Assembly (NCBI RefSeq): GCF_022095615.2
Contig: NZ_CP155561.1
Location: forward strand, 186,001-250,000
Direction of reading: 5' to 3'
Source: Bacillus thuringiensis
Lineage (GTDB): Bacteria; Bacillota; Bacilli; Bacillales; Bacillaceae_G
DNA length: 64,000 nt
Shown: one piece after another, positions 1 to 8,995 of the stretch
Layout: the number at the start of each line of letters is the position of its first letter
Numbering within the stretch: position 1 is the first letter of the stretch
Translations under genes and position numbers: made by a program
Notes under the pieces: generated by a model
Told to the model about the DNA's origin: nothing
Seen by the model: the letters and a program-made list of their open reading frames with translations, nothing else
Database searches by the model: none

Positions 1-101
1 ATCAAAAATCCAAAAATATAAATAGATAAGATCGGCGTTATCTCCTAAAGTTACATAAAAATTTTTAAAAATGAGTGTTTTGTAAGTGGCTCCAAATAAA
101 A

Positions 102-212
102 GGAATCGTTGCCGTACCCCGATTAGTGTTTATTGGAAATGCTAAACAAGGAGCAACAGAAGGGGAGTAATTTGCGAAAGAAGAAGTAATGCAATTTGCA
201 TTATATATGTGA
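102..212 (+). pseudogene. Short decayed coding remnant
   Basis: Reading from position 102 gives a protein-like stretch (…VFIGNAKQGATEGE, stop, FAKEEVMQFALYM) broken by an in-frame TAA and lacking a start. It looks like the end of a gene destroyed by rearrangement. The family cannot be named from so little sequence, and chance cannot be excluded. Confidence 0.25.
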
Positions 213-249
213 GAAATCATCATTACATTAATGAAAAGGAGTGTACGAA

Positions 250-450
250 TTGGGATATTTCAACCCTGAATTAATGAAAAATAATCTAGACCAGGAAGAA
301 GCAATACAAATTGTAAAAAACTATCTAAATAGATTAGCAGAAACATATGAAGATAAAGAGTATGCAGCAGAAGTTATTGAACGTATTTACAATGAGGATA
401 CTACTTGCGAGGACATTGACTTTATTTTAGAGTGTAAAATGCTAACATAG
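250..450 (+). CDS. Small acidic hypothetical protein (66 aa)
   Basis: I do not recognise the family. The product is short, acidic and probably helical (…NNLDQEEAIQIVKNYLNRLAE…), with no membrane segment or signal peptide. I chose the TTG at 250 because AAAGGAG at 235-241 lies 8 nt upstream; the GTG at 241 overlaps that ribosome site and is the less likely start. It stands alone between two remnants, with no operon partner. A role in protein-protein contact is possible, but nothing in the sequence fixes it. Confidence 0.55.
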   Translation: MGYFNPELMKNNLDQEEAIQIVKNYLNRLAETYEDKEYAAEVIERIYNEDTTCEDIDFILECKMLT

Positions 451-607
451 GTGTATTATTTCCAAAAAAGAGATCTCTATAATAATATTTTGCGTTAATA
501 CCATTTAAGAATCAAAAGAAGAAACGGGAAACATCGACTGGTTCGCAGGTGACATCGATAAAAATTGCCAAATATAAGTGGTGGTCAATGTATTCATCTA
601 GAAACGT

Positions 608-640
608 AAAAAAAAGACACTATAGAAAGTGTCTTTTTTA
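608..640. terminator. Rho-independent terminator (bidirectional)
   Basis: Inverted repeat AAAAAGACACT / AGTGTCTTTTTT with a 6-nt loop and T-tract. It could serve either strand. Confidence 0.7.
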
Positions 641-665
641 CGTTGACATACTAGGGGTAACGCCA

Positions 666-725
666 CATGCCCATCAACTTAAGATTTTGAAATATCCCCA
701 AGTGTAAAAAAACGTTATTTCTCAG
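666..725 (+). mobile_element. IS231 left-end fragment
   Basis: CATGCCCATCAACTTAAG is the IS231-type terminal repeat. It is followed by the IS231 leader (…AAAAAAACGTTATT…), and then homology stops. The GGGGTAACGCCA just outside (653-665) resembles a Tn4430-type transposon end, the known preferred IS231 target. No transposase remains. Confidence 0.6.
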
Positions 726-746
726 TTACTTGATTTTCAAAAAAAA

Positions 747-783
747 GACTATCTTCTTGCTTGTGCATAGGGATAGTCTTCTT
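747..783. terminator. Terminator-like hairpin
   Basis: AAGACTATC and GATAGTCTT pair around a loop of about 17 nt and are flanked by A- and T-runs. Confidence 0.5.
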
Positions 784-942
784 AATTATTGATTAGTTGG
801 AACAGCCTTTACAAACGGTGAGAATTTATTTTCATAGATACCTTAGCCTTTAAGATTATATAAGTCCAACGATTATTTTTGATTTTTAATAACTACTTCA
901 GTCACGTCTAGCAATTTTCCCGGTTTAATATTATCCATAATA

Positions 943-980
943 GACGTACCACCAGCATTTTAATGAAAATATACACTAAG
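943..980 (+). repeat. Solo 38-bp Tn3-family terminal repeat
   Basis: This 38-bp stretch (begins GACGTACCACCAGCATTTT, ends ATACACTAAG) matches most positions of the repeat at 62668-62705, which borders a Tn3 tnpA. Both end in CTAAG or ACTAAG and continue with CAAATT. No transposase follows here, so this is an orphan end. Confidence 0.6.
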
Positions 981-1010
981 CAAATTTCATATGTACATTC
1001 TTTTATGTTA

Positions 1011-1697
1011 TCAACTACATCTTTCTAAAATAAGAGTTAATTCTTCATAGTTTGTTTGCATAACCCAATGCCCACCTCTTTGAATAGAATATACATCCCA
1101 TTTTCTCTCCTTTGCTATTTCAGCTGATCTTTGAAAAATAGGAGCCATTGGCCAATTTGCAGGATGATCAAGAATTTCTATATATGTATGTGGGATCTCA
1201 TTCATTATCGAATTATTCATTTCAATTGATTGTGTAAATGCTAATAGCGGCATAGCAACTTTTCTTTGATCTGACGCATTTCTTGGAACAATACGCCATC
1301 CATCTCCATGAACCTTTACTTCTTCTATAAAATGTGAAGACATTTCCGGACCAGAAATATCCATTACAGAATCTCCGTTATTTGGAATCATTGCATCAAT
1401 ATACACAATATTTTTAATGCATTCTGGAATAATATCTGCAACCCCGGTTATTACCATTCCAGCATAGCTATGCCCTACTAAAATAATTTCCTTTAATTTT
1501 TCATAGTGAATAACGTTCACAATATCTTGAATATATGTTTTTAATCCTACACCCGGATGTGCAAGATGCGCTCTTTCTCCAAGTCCCGTTAATGTAGGTG
1601 TATATACTTCATGTCCCTTTTTTCTCAGCTGTGTTGCAACTTCCCTCCAAACATATCCACCATCCCATGCACCGTGTACAAGTATAAATGTTGCCAT
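1011..1697 (-). CDS. Alpha/beta-fold hydrolase, EstC/esterase-like
   Basis: A 228-aa serine hydrolase, probably a cytoplasmic esterase; its substrate cannot be read from sequence. The N-terminus has the oxyanion-loop motif FILVHGAWDGGYVW. The nucleophile elbow GHSYAG places the catalytic Ser at about residue 77, and the C-terminal GGHW gives the catalytic His at about 210. Length fits the family. The start at 1697 follows GGGGAGATATATT; an upstream in-frame start at 1727 would add ten residues but has no better ribosome site. It is monocistronic, between a solo transposon end and an IS231 copy, which suggests cargo carried with mobile DNA. Confidence 0.8.
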   Translation of the reverse strand: MATFILVHGAWDGGYVWREVATQLRKKGHEVYTPTLTGLGERAHLAHPGVGLKTYIQDIVNVIHYEKLKEIILVGHSYAGMVITGVADIIPECIKNIVYIDAMIPNNGDSVMDISGPEMSSHFIEEVKVHGDGWRIVPRNASDQRKVAMPLLAFTQSIEMNNSIMNEIPHTYIEILDHPANWPMAPIFQRSAEIAKERKWDVYSIQRGGHWVMQTNYEELTLILERCS

Positions 1698-1816
1698 AAT
1701 ATATCTCCCCTCTAATACATTTAACATTTTATATTTCTGAAATCCATTATAATATATTTTTACAAAATTAACCTTATATGTCCCTCAACTTAAGAGATTT
1801 TAATACCCTCAAATAC

Positions 1817-1866
1817 AAAAAAGCGTTATTCTTTTTGTAAAAATATACAGAAAGGATGACGCTTTT
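1817..1866 (+). promoter_or_regulatory. Leader stem-loop sequestering the transposase ribosome site
   Basis: AAAAAGCGTTATTCTTT pairs, with G-U wobbles, with AAAGGATGACGCTTTTT just before the transposase start. Transcription from outside the element would bury the ribosome site, as described for IS231. Equivalent stems occur at 16694-16742 and, decayed, near 38690. Confidence 0.6.
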
Positions 1867-1867
1867 T

Positions 1868-3304
1868 ATGAGTCTTTCGATTCAAAGTGAATTACAATTA
1901 TTTTCTGAAGAATTATATGAATATCTTACTCCTTCATTTTTAGAAAATCTTGCTAGAAAACTAGGTTTTGTACAACGAAAACGTAAATTTTCAGGGCATG
2001 ATTTAGCTACTATATGTGTTTGGATCAGTCAACGAGTAGCGAGTGATTCTTTAGTGAGACTGTGTAGTCAACTTCATGCTGTTACAGGAACACTTTTGAG
2101 TCCAGAAGGACTCAATAAGCGTTTCAATAAAAAAGCTGTTTTCTTTTTAAAGCATATTTTCTCTGCACTATTAAAAAGTAAAATTTGTGAAACATCAGTG
2201 ATTCCAAGCGCTTCAATCGCTTATTTTCAACGAATTCGTATTTTAGATGCAACGATTTTCCAGGTACCAAAACATTTAGCTAGTGTGTACCCTGGGTCAG
2301 GTGGTTGTGCCCAAACAGCGGGTATAAAAATTCAATTAGAATATGACTTACACAGTGGCCAGTTTTTAAATGTTCAAATTGAACCGGGAAAAAATAATGA
2401 TAAAACCTTTGGAACAGAGTGTTTAGCGACATTACGTCCTGGGGATCTATGTATTCGGGACTTAGGCTATTATTCATTGGATGATTTAGATCAAATGGAT
2501 CAACGTGGTGTGTATTATATATCACGGCTTAAATTAAACAATAGGGTATATATCAAAAATGAATTTCCCGAATACTTTCAAAATGGGACAATAAAAAAAC
2601 AATCTCAGTACATCAAAATTGATCTAGAACACATTATGGTTACCTTAAAACCAGGGCAGTCCTATGAAATAAAAGAAGCTTATATTGGAAAGGATAAAAA
2701 GCTATTCACTCGATTGATTATGTATCGATTAACAGAAAAACAACTTCGTGAGCGTATGAAAAAACAAGTATATACGGAAAGTAAAAAAGGTATTACATAT
2801 TCGAAAAAAAGCAAACGATTAGCTGGTATGAACCTATATGTTACCAATACACCTTGGGAAATTGTTCCGATGGAACAAATCCATGATTTTTACTCTCTCC
2901 GTTGGCAAATAGAGATTGTATTTAAAACATGGAAATCTCTATTTCAAATTCATCATTGGCAAAATATTAAACAAGAGCGATTAGAATGCCATGTTTATGG
3001 AAAACTCATTGCCATTTTTCTATGTTCTTCTACTATGTTTAAGATGCGACAATTAATTTTACAAAAGAAGAAACAAGAATGAAGTGAATATAAAGCAATT
3101 GGAATGATTCAAGATCATTTACACATTTTATATCGAACCATACAGCAAAACACCCGAGAAATAACAAAGATTTTAATCCGCCTGTTCCATCTTCTACAGA
3201 AGAATGGACGAAAATCTCACAGATATGAGAAGAAGACTGTCTTTGATATTATGGGTGTTGTCTATGAGTATAATGGATTGAGAAAACAAAAGAAAATTGC
3301 ATAA
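1868..3304 (+). pseudogene. IS231 transposase interrupted by in-frame UGA
   Basis: This is the IS4-family DDE transposase of the surrounding IS231. The open frame begins [12 protein letters not shown] at 1868 and runs to a TGA at 3080. The same frame then continues without shift through [20 protein letters not shown]… to 3304. Together the parts give about 478 codons, the normal IS231 transposase size. Conserved blocks include [13 protein letters not shown], the first Asp region, and the [16 protein letters not shown] block with the catalytic Glu. A related copy at 16743-18059 has a sense codon where this one has UGA. It is probably inactive unless the stop is read through. Confidence 0.8.
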
Positions 3305-3312
3305 TTAAAAAA

Positions 3313-3335
3313 GTGAAACCCGTTAGGGTTTATTT
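3313..3335 (+). terminator. Short hairpin after transposase
   Basis: AAACCCGTTAGGGTTT hairpin followed by T-rich sequence. The same hairpin follows the related transposase at 18066, so it belongs to the element. Confidence 0.5.
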
Positions 3336-3433
3336 GGTATGCGTATTTTTAAGAATATACTTCTATTTTAAGAATGCTTTAACCCGGCTGAACGAAAGTT
3401 CAGTTTGTTTACACTCTTAAGTTGATGGGCATG

Positions 3434-3465
3434 GGGTACCGCCAGCATTTTTCAAAATAACCCCT
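3434..3465 (+). repeat. Tn4430-type transposon terminus remnant
   Basis: GGGTACCGCCAGCATTTTTC directly outside the IS231 right end resembles the 38-bp terminal repeat of Tn4430. No transposase or resolvase of that type follows. Confidence 0.5.
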
Positions 3466-3485
3466 TCTATGCAAAAAAATAAAAT

Positions 3486-3571
3486 AAGCTGCCCATGTGG
3501 ACAGCTTATTTAGAAAGAATAACGTTTTTTTCACTTTGAGGGTAGTTAATATTCTTAGGTTGATGAGCATG
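3486..3571 (-). mobile_element. IS231 left-end fragment, inverted, with hairpin
   Basis: On the minus strand this reads CATGCTCATCAACCTAAG followed by the IS231 leader (GTGAAAAAAACGTTATTCTT), then ends at the palindrome ATAAGCTG…CAGCTTAT (3486-3512). It opposes the fragment at 666-725. Confidence 0.55.
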
Positions 3572-3695
3572 TATATTAAAATTCTTAAAGAATATTATTA
3601 ATTTTACTAGCAGGAAATTAACTTTTTTAAGATATGAAAATAAAAACTAATGTGCTTTTATGAGGTCTTTATTTTTATAGCATGCTTTCTATGTT

Positions 3696-4202
3696 CTATT
3701 GGACTTCTGTTAACACCCAAACTTCTCCTTTTTCGGACATACGTGCCCAATATACATAATTAAAAGTTTCCTTAGTCCATCATAGATTAGATTTAGTTCG
3801 TTCATTATATAGAGTGTATCCTTGTTTTCCATTCTTTGTTGCGGGATTTAATACCCATTCATCAGCTGCAGATTCTGTATCTAAGTAGGTATACCATTTA
3901 TTGGGAGATAAATTTGATGTATTTACAGTGAAATATTGGTATCCAGAAGAATTAGATTCAAGCATTTCAATTTTGTATTTTCCAGAACTAGTTTGATGAA
4001 ACTTTACAGGTGTTCCAGTTCCTAGTTTTACATAGTCCCAATTACTGAGGGTCCGTTTGAAACCAAGTGTCAATCCTAATTCACTTGAAACAATTGAATA
4101 CTTTTTATTTGTGTCAATTTCTGCTGCTGATGCTGGAGAAGAAAAAGAAAATGCTGTGAACGCAATGCTTAAAGCTAAAATAAAGCTACATAATTTTTTC
4201 AT
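3696..4202 (-). pseudogene. Secreted lectin-like protein split by in-frame UGA
   Basis: The N-terminus is a good signal peptide (MKKLCSFILALSIAFTAFSF, cleavage near SPASA-AE). The mature part has alternating beta-rich segments reminiscent of a beta-trefoil/ricin-B lobe, but the family is not certain. The main frame stops at a TGA at 3780. The same frame stays open for 27 more residues (WTKETFNYVYWARMSEKGEV…) to a TAG at 3696, and this tail keeps the aromatic, polar style of the body. I infer one nonsense mutation in a gene of about 168 codons. A truncated product would still be exported. The ribosome site is AAAGGAGTGATAAGGA before the ATG. Confidence 0.6.
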
Positions 4203-4775
4203 TCCTTATCACTCCTTTTTTATTTAATAGACCTCAAAAATAAGATATCATGAGAATTTAATATTACCAATATCTAGGTAATGGAGAAATAATAATCAGA
4301 TAATTCACCTGAAAAATAATTCATTATTATTCACTTTAGATGAAAGGATTCTTTTAAGATTAACTAGATAAAATTTATCTGAAGAAGATATAGAATTCTT
4401 TTTTTATAGTTTGATTTATTCCCTCCTTTTTGAGGGGATCGACAAAAATACTCATATTATATTTCGAATTGATTTTTGAAAGAAAAATAAATGAATAATC
4501 TATACATATGGAGTTAACATAACACTTCATTATCGGTAGCAATTATTTTGACAGAATCCGTGTGTTTACAAGGTTTCTTGTCTTTCTTTCTATGTATCTT
4601 TTATACATGATTTTATACATCGTTGATATAGCGAGGATTCTAGGGATCCCCGTTATTCTTTTTTTGCATAAAATCTTGTATATAGAAAAAAAGAGTTTGT
4701 AACAAGTGATACGTGAATTATTAGGAAAAAGGGTATATCATTGCTATAGCGAATATATTTTTGAGGTGAAACGCT
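4203..4775. other. Intergenic, no gene seen
   Basis: AT-rich and without a supported reading frame. It probably holds the promoter of the secreted-protein pseudogene. No long repeat was recognised. Confidence 0.4.
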
Positions 4776-4823
4776 ATGAAGACGTTATATAGTCCCGGCG
4801 ACGTGGCAGAGCAATTAGATTAG
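4776..4823 (+). pseudogene. N-terminal stub of a MerR-like HTH protein
   Basis: A good ribosome site (TGAGGTG) precedes a short frame, MKTLYSPGDVAEQLD, then TAG. It resembles the first helices of the HTH protein at 7177 (TYWGSEVAKNLGIGSSTLRK). The rest is missing. Confidence 0.4.
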
Positions 4824-4839
4824 CAGTATATCCTATGAA

Positions 4840-4975
4840 AATATCAATATTTTTTTGAAAATTAACAATAGACGTCAAATTAGTTGATAGCCTTGATAGA
4901 AGAGTATTTTACAGTATCTAAGTGAGATAAATATAATGTTTTTTTAAATGAGTATTACAAATTACTGATATCCAT
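4840..4975 (+). repeat. Dispersed non-coding repeat, copy 1
   Basis: This segment (AACAATAGACGTCAAATTAGTTGATAG…GTATTACAAATTACTGATATCC) is clearly homologous to 11255-11365. The last 22 bp recur, in one orientation or the other, near 7955, 11575 and 40985. Confidence 0.55.
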
Positions 4976-5015
4976 ATATAAGTTTTTTATTTTATAATTT
5001 ATTTCATTTACATAT

Positions 5016-5044
5016 GAAAAGACACCCTAAAGTGTCTTTTTTTG
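5016..5044. terminator. Terminator downstream of the collagen-like gene
   Basis: AAAAGACACC / GTGTCTTTTTTT with a short loop. It lies 45 bp beyond the stop codon of the minus-strand gene at 5089. Confidence 0.7.
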
Positions 5045-5088
5045 ATTTGGAACATTTTATTTTTTAGATTCAGATAAGTGTTCATAAT

Positions 5089-6873
5089 TTATCTAAATCT
5101 ATATACAGTAAAAAGTACATTATTTGACGCAGAGCCTGTAATGGGACTAAGGCTAAATGGTGCAAGAGTTAATGGTGTTGCACTAATATTTTGAATTTGT
5201 ATAGTGTCACCACTATTGAATGTTACTGTTCCAAACATAGTAATTACATTACCGGCAGTACTAGTTCCTATCTCAAAACCTTGAGCAATAGGATTATTAT
5301 TAAAAACAATTTTAAATTCTGCAGGTATATTTGATGATGAAGCAATAGAAATACTACAGTATACTACATAGACACCTGGAATTGTGATAGTTACTATACC
5401 AGTTGGAATATCAAAATTTAAATTTGCAAATTGAGCAGTTGTAAAGTTATTAATTATTCCTCCAGATGGGATAATTACAGGGGTACTAGAGGCTTTATTT
5501 GCATTGAGACGTGAATCTGGAAATGTTGGACCTGTTGGACCTGTTGGGCCGTTTTCTCCTGGAGGACCTTGTAAACCAGGATTACCTTGAGGACCTGTTG
5601 GACCTTCTAGTCCTGGAGGACCTTGTAAACCAGGATTACCTGGAGGACCTGTTGGACCTTCTAATCCTGGAGGACCTTGTAAACCAGGATTACCTTGGGG
5701 GCCTGTTGGACCTTCTGGTCCTGGCTCCCCTTGGATTCCTTGAACTCCTTGAGGACCTGTTGGACCTTCTAATCCTGGAGGACCTTCTAATCCTGGAGGA
5801 CCTTGAGGACCCGTTGGTCCTGTTGGTCCTGGAGGACCACCTGCTGGACCCGAAGGACCTGTTGGACCTGTTAGACCTGTTGGTCCTGGAGGACCACCTG
5901 CTGGACCTGAAGGACCTGTTGGGCCTGTTGGTCCTGGAGGACCACCTGCTGGACCCGAAGGGCCTGTTGGGCCTGTTGCACCGATTCCTGTCGGGCCAAT
6001 TTCCCCTTGGATTCCTTGAGGACCTGTTGGTCCAGGATCTCCTGGTACCCCTTGAATTCCTTGTACGCCTTGAGGACCTGTTGGCCCAGGATCTCCAGGT
6101 TCACCTTGAATACCAGGAACGCCTTGAGGACCTGTTGGTCCAGGATCTCCAGGTTCACCTTGAATACCAGGAACGCCTTGAGGACCTGTTGGTCCAGGAT
6201 CTCCAGGTTCACCTTGAATACCAGGAACGCCTTGAGGACCTGTTGGTCCAGGATCTCCAGGTTCACCTTGAATACCAGGAACGCCTTGAGGACCTGTTGG
6301 TCCAGGATCTCCAGGTTCACCTTGAATACCAGGAACGCCTTGAGGACCTGTTGGTCCAGGATCTCCAGGTTCACCTTGAATACCAGGAACGCCTTGAGGA
6401 CCTGTTGGTCCAGGATCTCCAGGTTCACCTTGAATACCAGGAACGCCTTGAGGACCTGTTGGTCCAGGATCTCCAGGTTCACCTTGAATACCAGGAACGC
6501 CTTGAGGACCTGTTGGTCCAGGATCTCCAGGTTCACCTTGAATACCAGGAACGCCTTGAGGACCTGTTGGTCCAGGATCTCCAGGTTCACCTTGAATACC
6601 AGGAACGCCTTGAGGACCTGTTGGTCCAGGATCTCCAGGTTCACCTTGAATACCAGGAACGCCTTGAGGACCTGTTGGTCCAGGATCTCCAGGTTCACCT
6701 TGAATACCAGGAATGCCTTGAGGACCTGTTGGTCCTGTTATACCGATTCCGGTCCCCCCGGGGCCTGTAGGACCTGTTGGTCCTGTCCCTCCTGTTGGTC
6801 CTTCGCCTATAGGAGGGAATGCACATGGAAAAGGAATATGATTACACTTATTAAACTTATTAAACTTATTCAT
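5089..6873 (-). CDS. BclA-like collagen-like exosporium glycoprotein (594 aa)
   Basis: A structural protein of the spore's hairy nap, by similarity to BclA: a short leader, a collagen-like stalk, and a TNF-like C-terminal trimerisation domain. Residues 1-30 form a Cys-containing leader ([20 protein letters not shown]) shared with the genes at 10062 and 11663. Residues 30-450 are Gly-X-Y repeats rich in GPT, the usual glycosylation context. Within this lie eleven identical 18-residue units ([18 protein letters not shown]) plus a variant at each end. The last ~145 residues are a beta-rich domain ending FTVYRFR. A sigma-K-like promoter lies upstream (6924-6951). The leader lacks the usual BclA LIGPTLPPIPP-type motif. 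Confidence 0.85.
   Translation of the reverse strand: MNKFNKFNKCNHIPFPCAFPPIGEGPTGGTGPTGPTGPGGTGIGITGPTGPQGIPGIQGEPGDPGPTGPQGVPGIQGEPGDPGPTGPQGVPGIQGEPGDPGPTGPQGVPGIQGEPGDPGPTGPQGVPGIQGEPGDPGPTGPQGVPGIQGEPGDPGPTGPQGVPGIQGEPGDPGPTGPQGVPGIQGEPGDPGPTGPQGVPGIQGEPGDPGPTGPQGVPGIQGEPGDPGPTGPQGVPGIQGEPGDPGPTGPQGVPGIQGEPGDPGPTGPQGVQGIQGVPGDPGPTGPQGIQGEIGPTGIGATGPTGPSGPAGGPPGPTGPTGPSGPAGGPPGPTGLTGPTGPSGPAGGPPGPTGPTGPQGPPGLEGPPGLEGPTGPQGVQGIQGEPGPEGPTGPQGNPGLQGPPGLEGPTGPPGNPGLQGPPGLEGPTGPQGNPGLQGPPGENGPTGPTGPTFPDSRLNANKASSTPVIIPSGGIINNFTTAQFANLNFDIPTGIVTITIPGVYVVYCSISIASSSNIPAEFKIVFNNNPIAQGFEIGTSTAGNVITMFGTVTFNSGDTIQIQNISATPLTLAPFSLSPITGSASNNVLFTVYRFR
6065..6730 (-). repeat. 54-bp tandem repeat array in collagen stalk
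   Basis: Thirteen 54-bp units encode [18 protein letters not shown], and eleven of them appear identical at nucleotide level (unit starts at 6117, 6171, 6225 and every 54 bp to 6657). Such identity implies recent expansion or gene conversion. Confidence 0.9.
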
Positions 6874-6923
6874 GTTTTCACCAACTTTTCAAATTAATTG
6901 CAATTAATTGAATGTAGACCTAA

Positions 6924-6951
6924 TATGTTATGAAACATGTTTTTAAAAAGT
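6924..6951 (-). promoter_or_regulatory. Putative sigma-K promoter of collagen-like gene
   Basis: On the minus strand CATAACATA fits the sigma-K -10 consensus CATANNNTA. An AC dinucleotide lies exactly 17 bp upstream, matching the -35. The 12517-12544 region has the same boxes with the same 17-bp spacing before the paralogue. Confidence 0.6.
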
Positions 6952-7176
6952 GTATAGGATTATTCATTAGAGAGATTTTTATGTGGTTTTTTATATGTAT
7001 TTTGGTTGATTTGATATATATATATCGTTTAAGGCTACGATATAGTATTTTTTTGGGAATTTTAAAAGACAGTTGAAAACTTTTCTTTAAATTTGAAAAA
7101 GAAGGTGTTACCTTTTAAAAAAGGAAAATACTATATAGCAAATGAAGAACACCTTAGAACAGAGGGAGGAAAAAAC

Positions 7177-7698
7177 ATGGCTCAAACTTATTGGGGATCT
7201 GAGGTAGCGAAGAACTTGGGGATTGGCTCAAGTACTTTACGTAAATATTGCCTTGGTCTGGAGGAAGTTGGGTATCATTTTGAGCGTGGCAATAATAATT
7301 CTAGAATTTTTTATCATAAAGATGTAGCAACTATAGAACGGCTGGTAACAGCTATGAACAAGAAGAACGTAACACTAGAACAGGCTATAAATTTAGCAAT
7401 GACAAATGCTGAAGAAAATGAGATAGCAACTATTGCTACAGATAGCGTAGCATCTACAGAACACATAAAAACATTAACAGAACGTATAGAGAGATTAGAA
7501 CAACTTAATTTAGAGTTAATTCAAAGATTGGATCAACAAAGTAAAATTTTAAAAGAAACTGATGCTCAAAGAATAATAAGAGAAGAACAAAGAGATATTC
7601 AATTAATGAATGTATTAAGAGAAATACAAGATAGTAAACGCCTAATAACAGCTTCAGAACAAAAGAAATCATTTTGGAGTCGTTTATTTGATAAATAA
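7177..7698 (+). CDS. MerR-like HTH / coiled-coil DNA-binding protein
   Basis: A 173-aa protein. Residues 1-65 form a winged-helix MerR-type DNA-binding domain (YWGSEVAKNLGIGSSTLRKY…SRIFYHKDVATIERL). Residues 100-165 are a charged heptad-rich coiled coil, followed by a C-terminal KKSFWSRLF motif that may contact membrane. This layout recalls the RacA/DUF3967-type proteins common on B. cereus-group plasmids, where chromosome anchoring or regulation is suspected. I chose the ATG at 7177 because GGGAGGA sits 6 nt upstream; a longer frame from a TTG at 7093 has no such site. It diverges from the collagen-like gene and is followed by a terminator at 7719. Confidence 0.75.
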   Translation: MAQTYWGSEVAKNLGIGSSTLRKYCLGLEEVGYHFERGNNNSRIFYHKDVATIERLVTAMNKKNVTLEQAINLAMTNAEENEIATIATDSVASTEHIKTLTERIERLEQLNLELIQRLDQQSKILKETDAQRIIREEQRDIQLMNVLREIQDSKRLITASEQKKSFWSRLFDK

Positions 7699-7718
7699 AT
7701 TAGAATTTAATAAAAGGA

Positions 7719-7760
7719 ACAAGATTCACCTTTTATATAAGGAGTGGATCTTTCTTGTTG
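7719..7760 (+). terminator. Terminator after HTH gene
   Basis: AACAAGATTCACC pairs imperfectly with GTGGATCTTTCTTGTT around an AT-rich loop. Confidence 0.55.
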
Positions 7761-7864
7761 TAAATAGGTGGTGTATTGAAATTTTAATTATGTAGATTTT
7801 TAATATATTTATATTAATATAAATATATTAAAATTTTTATAAAATAAGTAGATTATTTTTAAAA

Positions 7865-8000
7865 GGATATTTAGAACGACGCTTTACAAATTTGAAATAT
7901 AATAAGATAAAATTAAAAGAAGCCCTTTTTATATAAGAAGGCTTCTTCCAGGGATATCAGTTATTTGTAATACTTATTAAATTTTATAGGATAATCTCAT
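7865..8000 (-). repeat. Dispersed ~130-bp repeat with terminator, copy A
   Basis: On the opposite strand this segment matches 40970-41100 over its length. It includes the hairpin AGAAGCC…GGCTTCTT and GATATCAGTTATTTGTAATA. It is non-coding and probably acts as a terminator carried with past rearrangements. Confidence 0.6.
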
Positions 8001-8249
8001 ATTTTATTACTTTTTTAAAATTGAAACGGCTTTATTTAAAACCACTTTTTTTGTTCAAAGTATTCTTCTTTTTTTATATCGAATTAACGCTATGTGGGGT
8101 TTCACCCCAGACGATGAGCTACCACTCACACCCAAAAACAAGAAAGGCTTTTTAGTTACTATTTTTTTATTAAATCCGTTGTTGGTTCGGGATCTGTAGA
8201 AAGATTTTGTACTTTTTTTTATAAAGGGAAAGAGCCGAAAGGTTTTTGT

Positions 8250-8672
8250 TTATGTTCTATTAGATTGATTATTACATTGATGGAAGGTTATATTTTTTTT
8301 GCAGATACACTTTTTTGTCCAATAACATTGTTTATCAAAGCGAACACATTTCTTAACAAATTTGCACTTTTTTACGCGGATACGTTTTGTGATAAATTTG
8401 CATTGTTTTTCACGTACACGTTTAGTTACAAATGTCCATTTTTTTACACGTACACGCGTGCATCTTGATACAAACGTCCATTTCTTTACATGAGTGCATT
8501 TTGATACAAATGTCCATTTTTTTACACAAGTACATTTAGTTTTTGGACAATTACAGCTTTCTTTAGAAGAACAATCTTCCTCACAATTGAAATGACATGG
8601 ATCTTGATGTAAAAATTCTTCCATTCCTGCACTTTTTAGTACTTCGACTGCTTTTCGAATATCACGTTTCAT
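8250..8672 (-). CDS. Cys/Lys/Trp-repeat spore-coat-like protein
   Basis: The N-terminal 45 residues are ordinary and end in a Cys cluster (CHFNCEEDCSSKESCNCP). From about residue 47 the protein is built of degenerate units of about 11-12 residues of the form KKWTFVSKCTHV or KKCKFVKKCVRF, rich in Lys, Cys and aromatics. No signal peptide or membrane segment is visible. Basic Cys-rich repeats are typical of cross-linked spore coat or exosporium proteins, and it lies among exosporium-type genes, so I infer a spore-surface role. CATATCATA (plus-strand 8710-8718, complement) upstream fits a sigma-K -10 box, but no matching -35 is seen at 16-17 bp. The exact family is not recognised. Confidence 0.65.
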   Translation of the reverse strand: MKRDIRKAVEVLKSAGMEEFLHQDPCHFNCEEDCSSKESCNCPKTKCTCVKKWTFVSKCTHVKKWTFVSRCTRVRVKKWTFVTKRVREKQCKFITKRIRVKKCKFVKKCVRFDKQCYWTKKCICKKNITFHQCNNQSNRT

Positions 8673-8995
8673 AAAGATCCGCTCTCTTTCTGTTTAGAAT
8701 TTACATGAGTATGATATGAGAATAAAGTACTAATAGCGTAGGACAAGAGTGTATATTGTAAATAAATATTTATAATATGTATGTTATGAAAAGAGTGCAG
8801 AAATGTAAATAAATTAGTGGATAACCTTCTTTTGGGAATGTACAAAGAAATTAAATGTATTAAAAATAAAGAAAAAGATACCTATTTTTTTAAACGGGTA
8901 TCTTTCAACAGGTTCAAAAGCAAAAACAGGTATATTATATGTATGTTTATAAGGCTAGTATAGTGAAAGGTTTAGTTATAAAATGGTAAGCGGAC
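8673..8995. other. Intergenic with possible sigma-K -10
   Basis: It contains the putative -10 of the coat-like gene and a weak hairpin (8880-8912, GATACCTATTTTTTTAAACG / GGTATC). No gene is seen. Confidence 0.35.

Larger units (their letters stand above)
1777..3433 (+). mobile_element. Complete IS231-family insertion sequence
   Basis: The element is 1657 bp, the usual IS231 length (IS4 family). It is bounded by TATGTCCCTCAACTTAAG on the left and CTTAAGTTGATGGGCATG on the right, which are inverted copies with three mismatches. The right end abuts GGGGTACCGCCAGCATTT, the consensus Tn4430 terminus that IS231A is known to target. The left flank lacks that sequence, so the target was rearranged or the element is chimeric. 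Confidence 0.85.

Noticed and set aside
6065..6730. Regular repeats resembling a CRISPR array
   Set aside because: Units are contiguous, with no unique spacers, and encode collagen-like repeats in frame.
5511..6897. Long open frames on the plus strand and a second minus frame across the collagen-like gene
   Set aside because: They are repetitive shadows of the 54-bp repeats; the 5089-6873 frame has the leader, Gly-X-Y pattern and C-terminal domain.
8265..8468. Plus-strand frame opposite the coat-like gene
   Set aside because: Antisense shadow without ribosome site; the minus frame has a coherent Cys/Lys repeat pattern.
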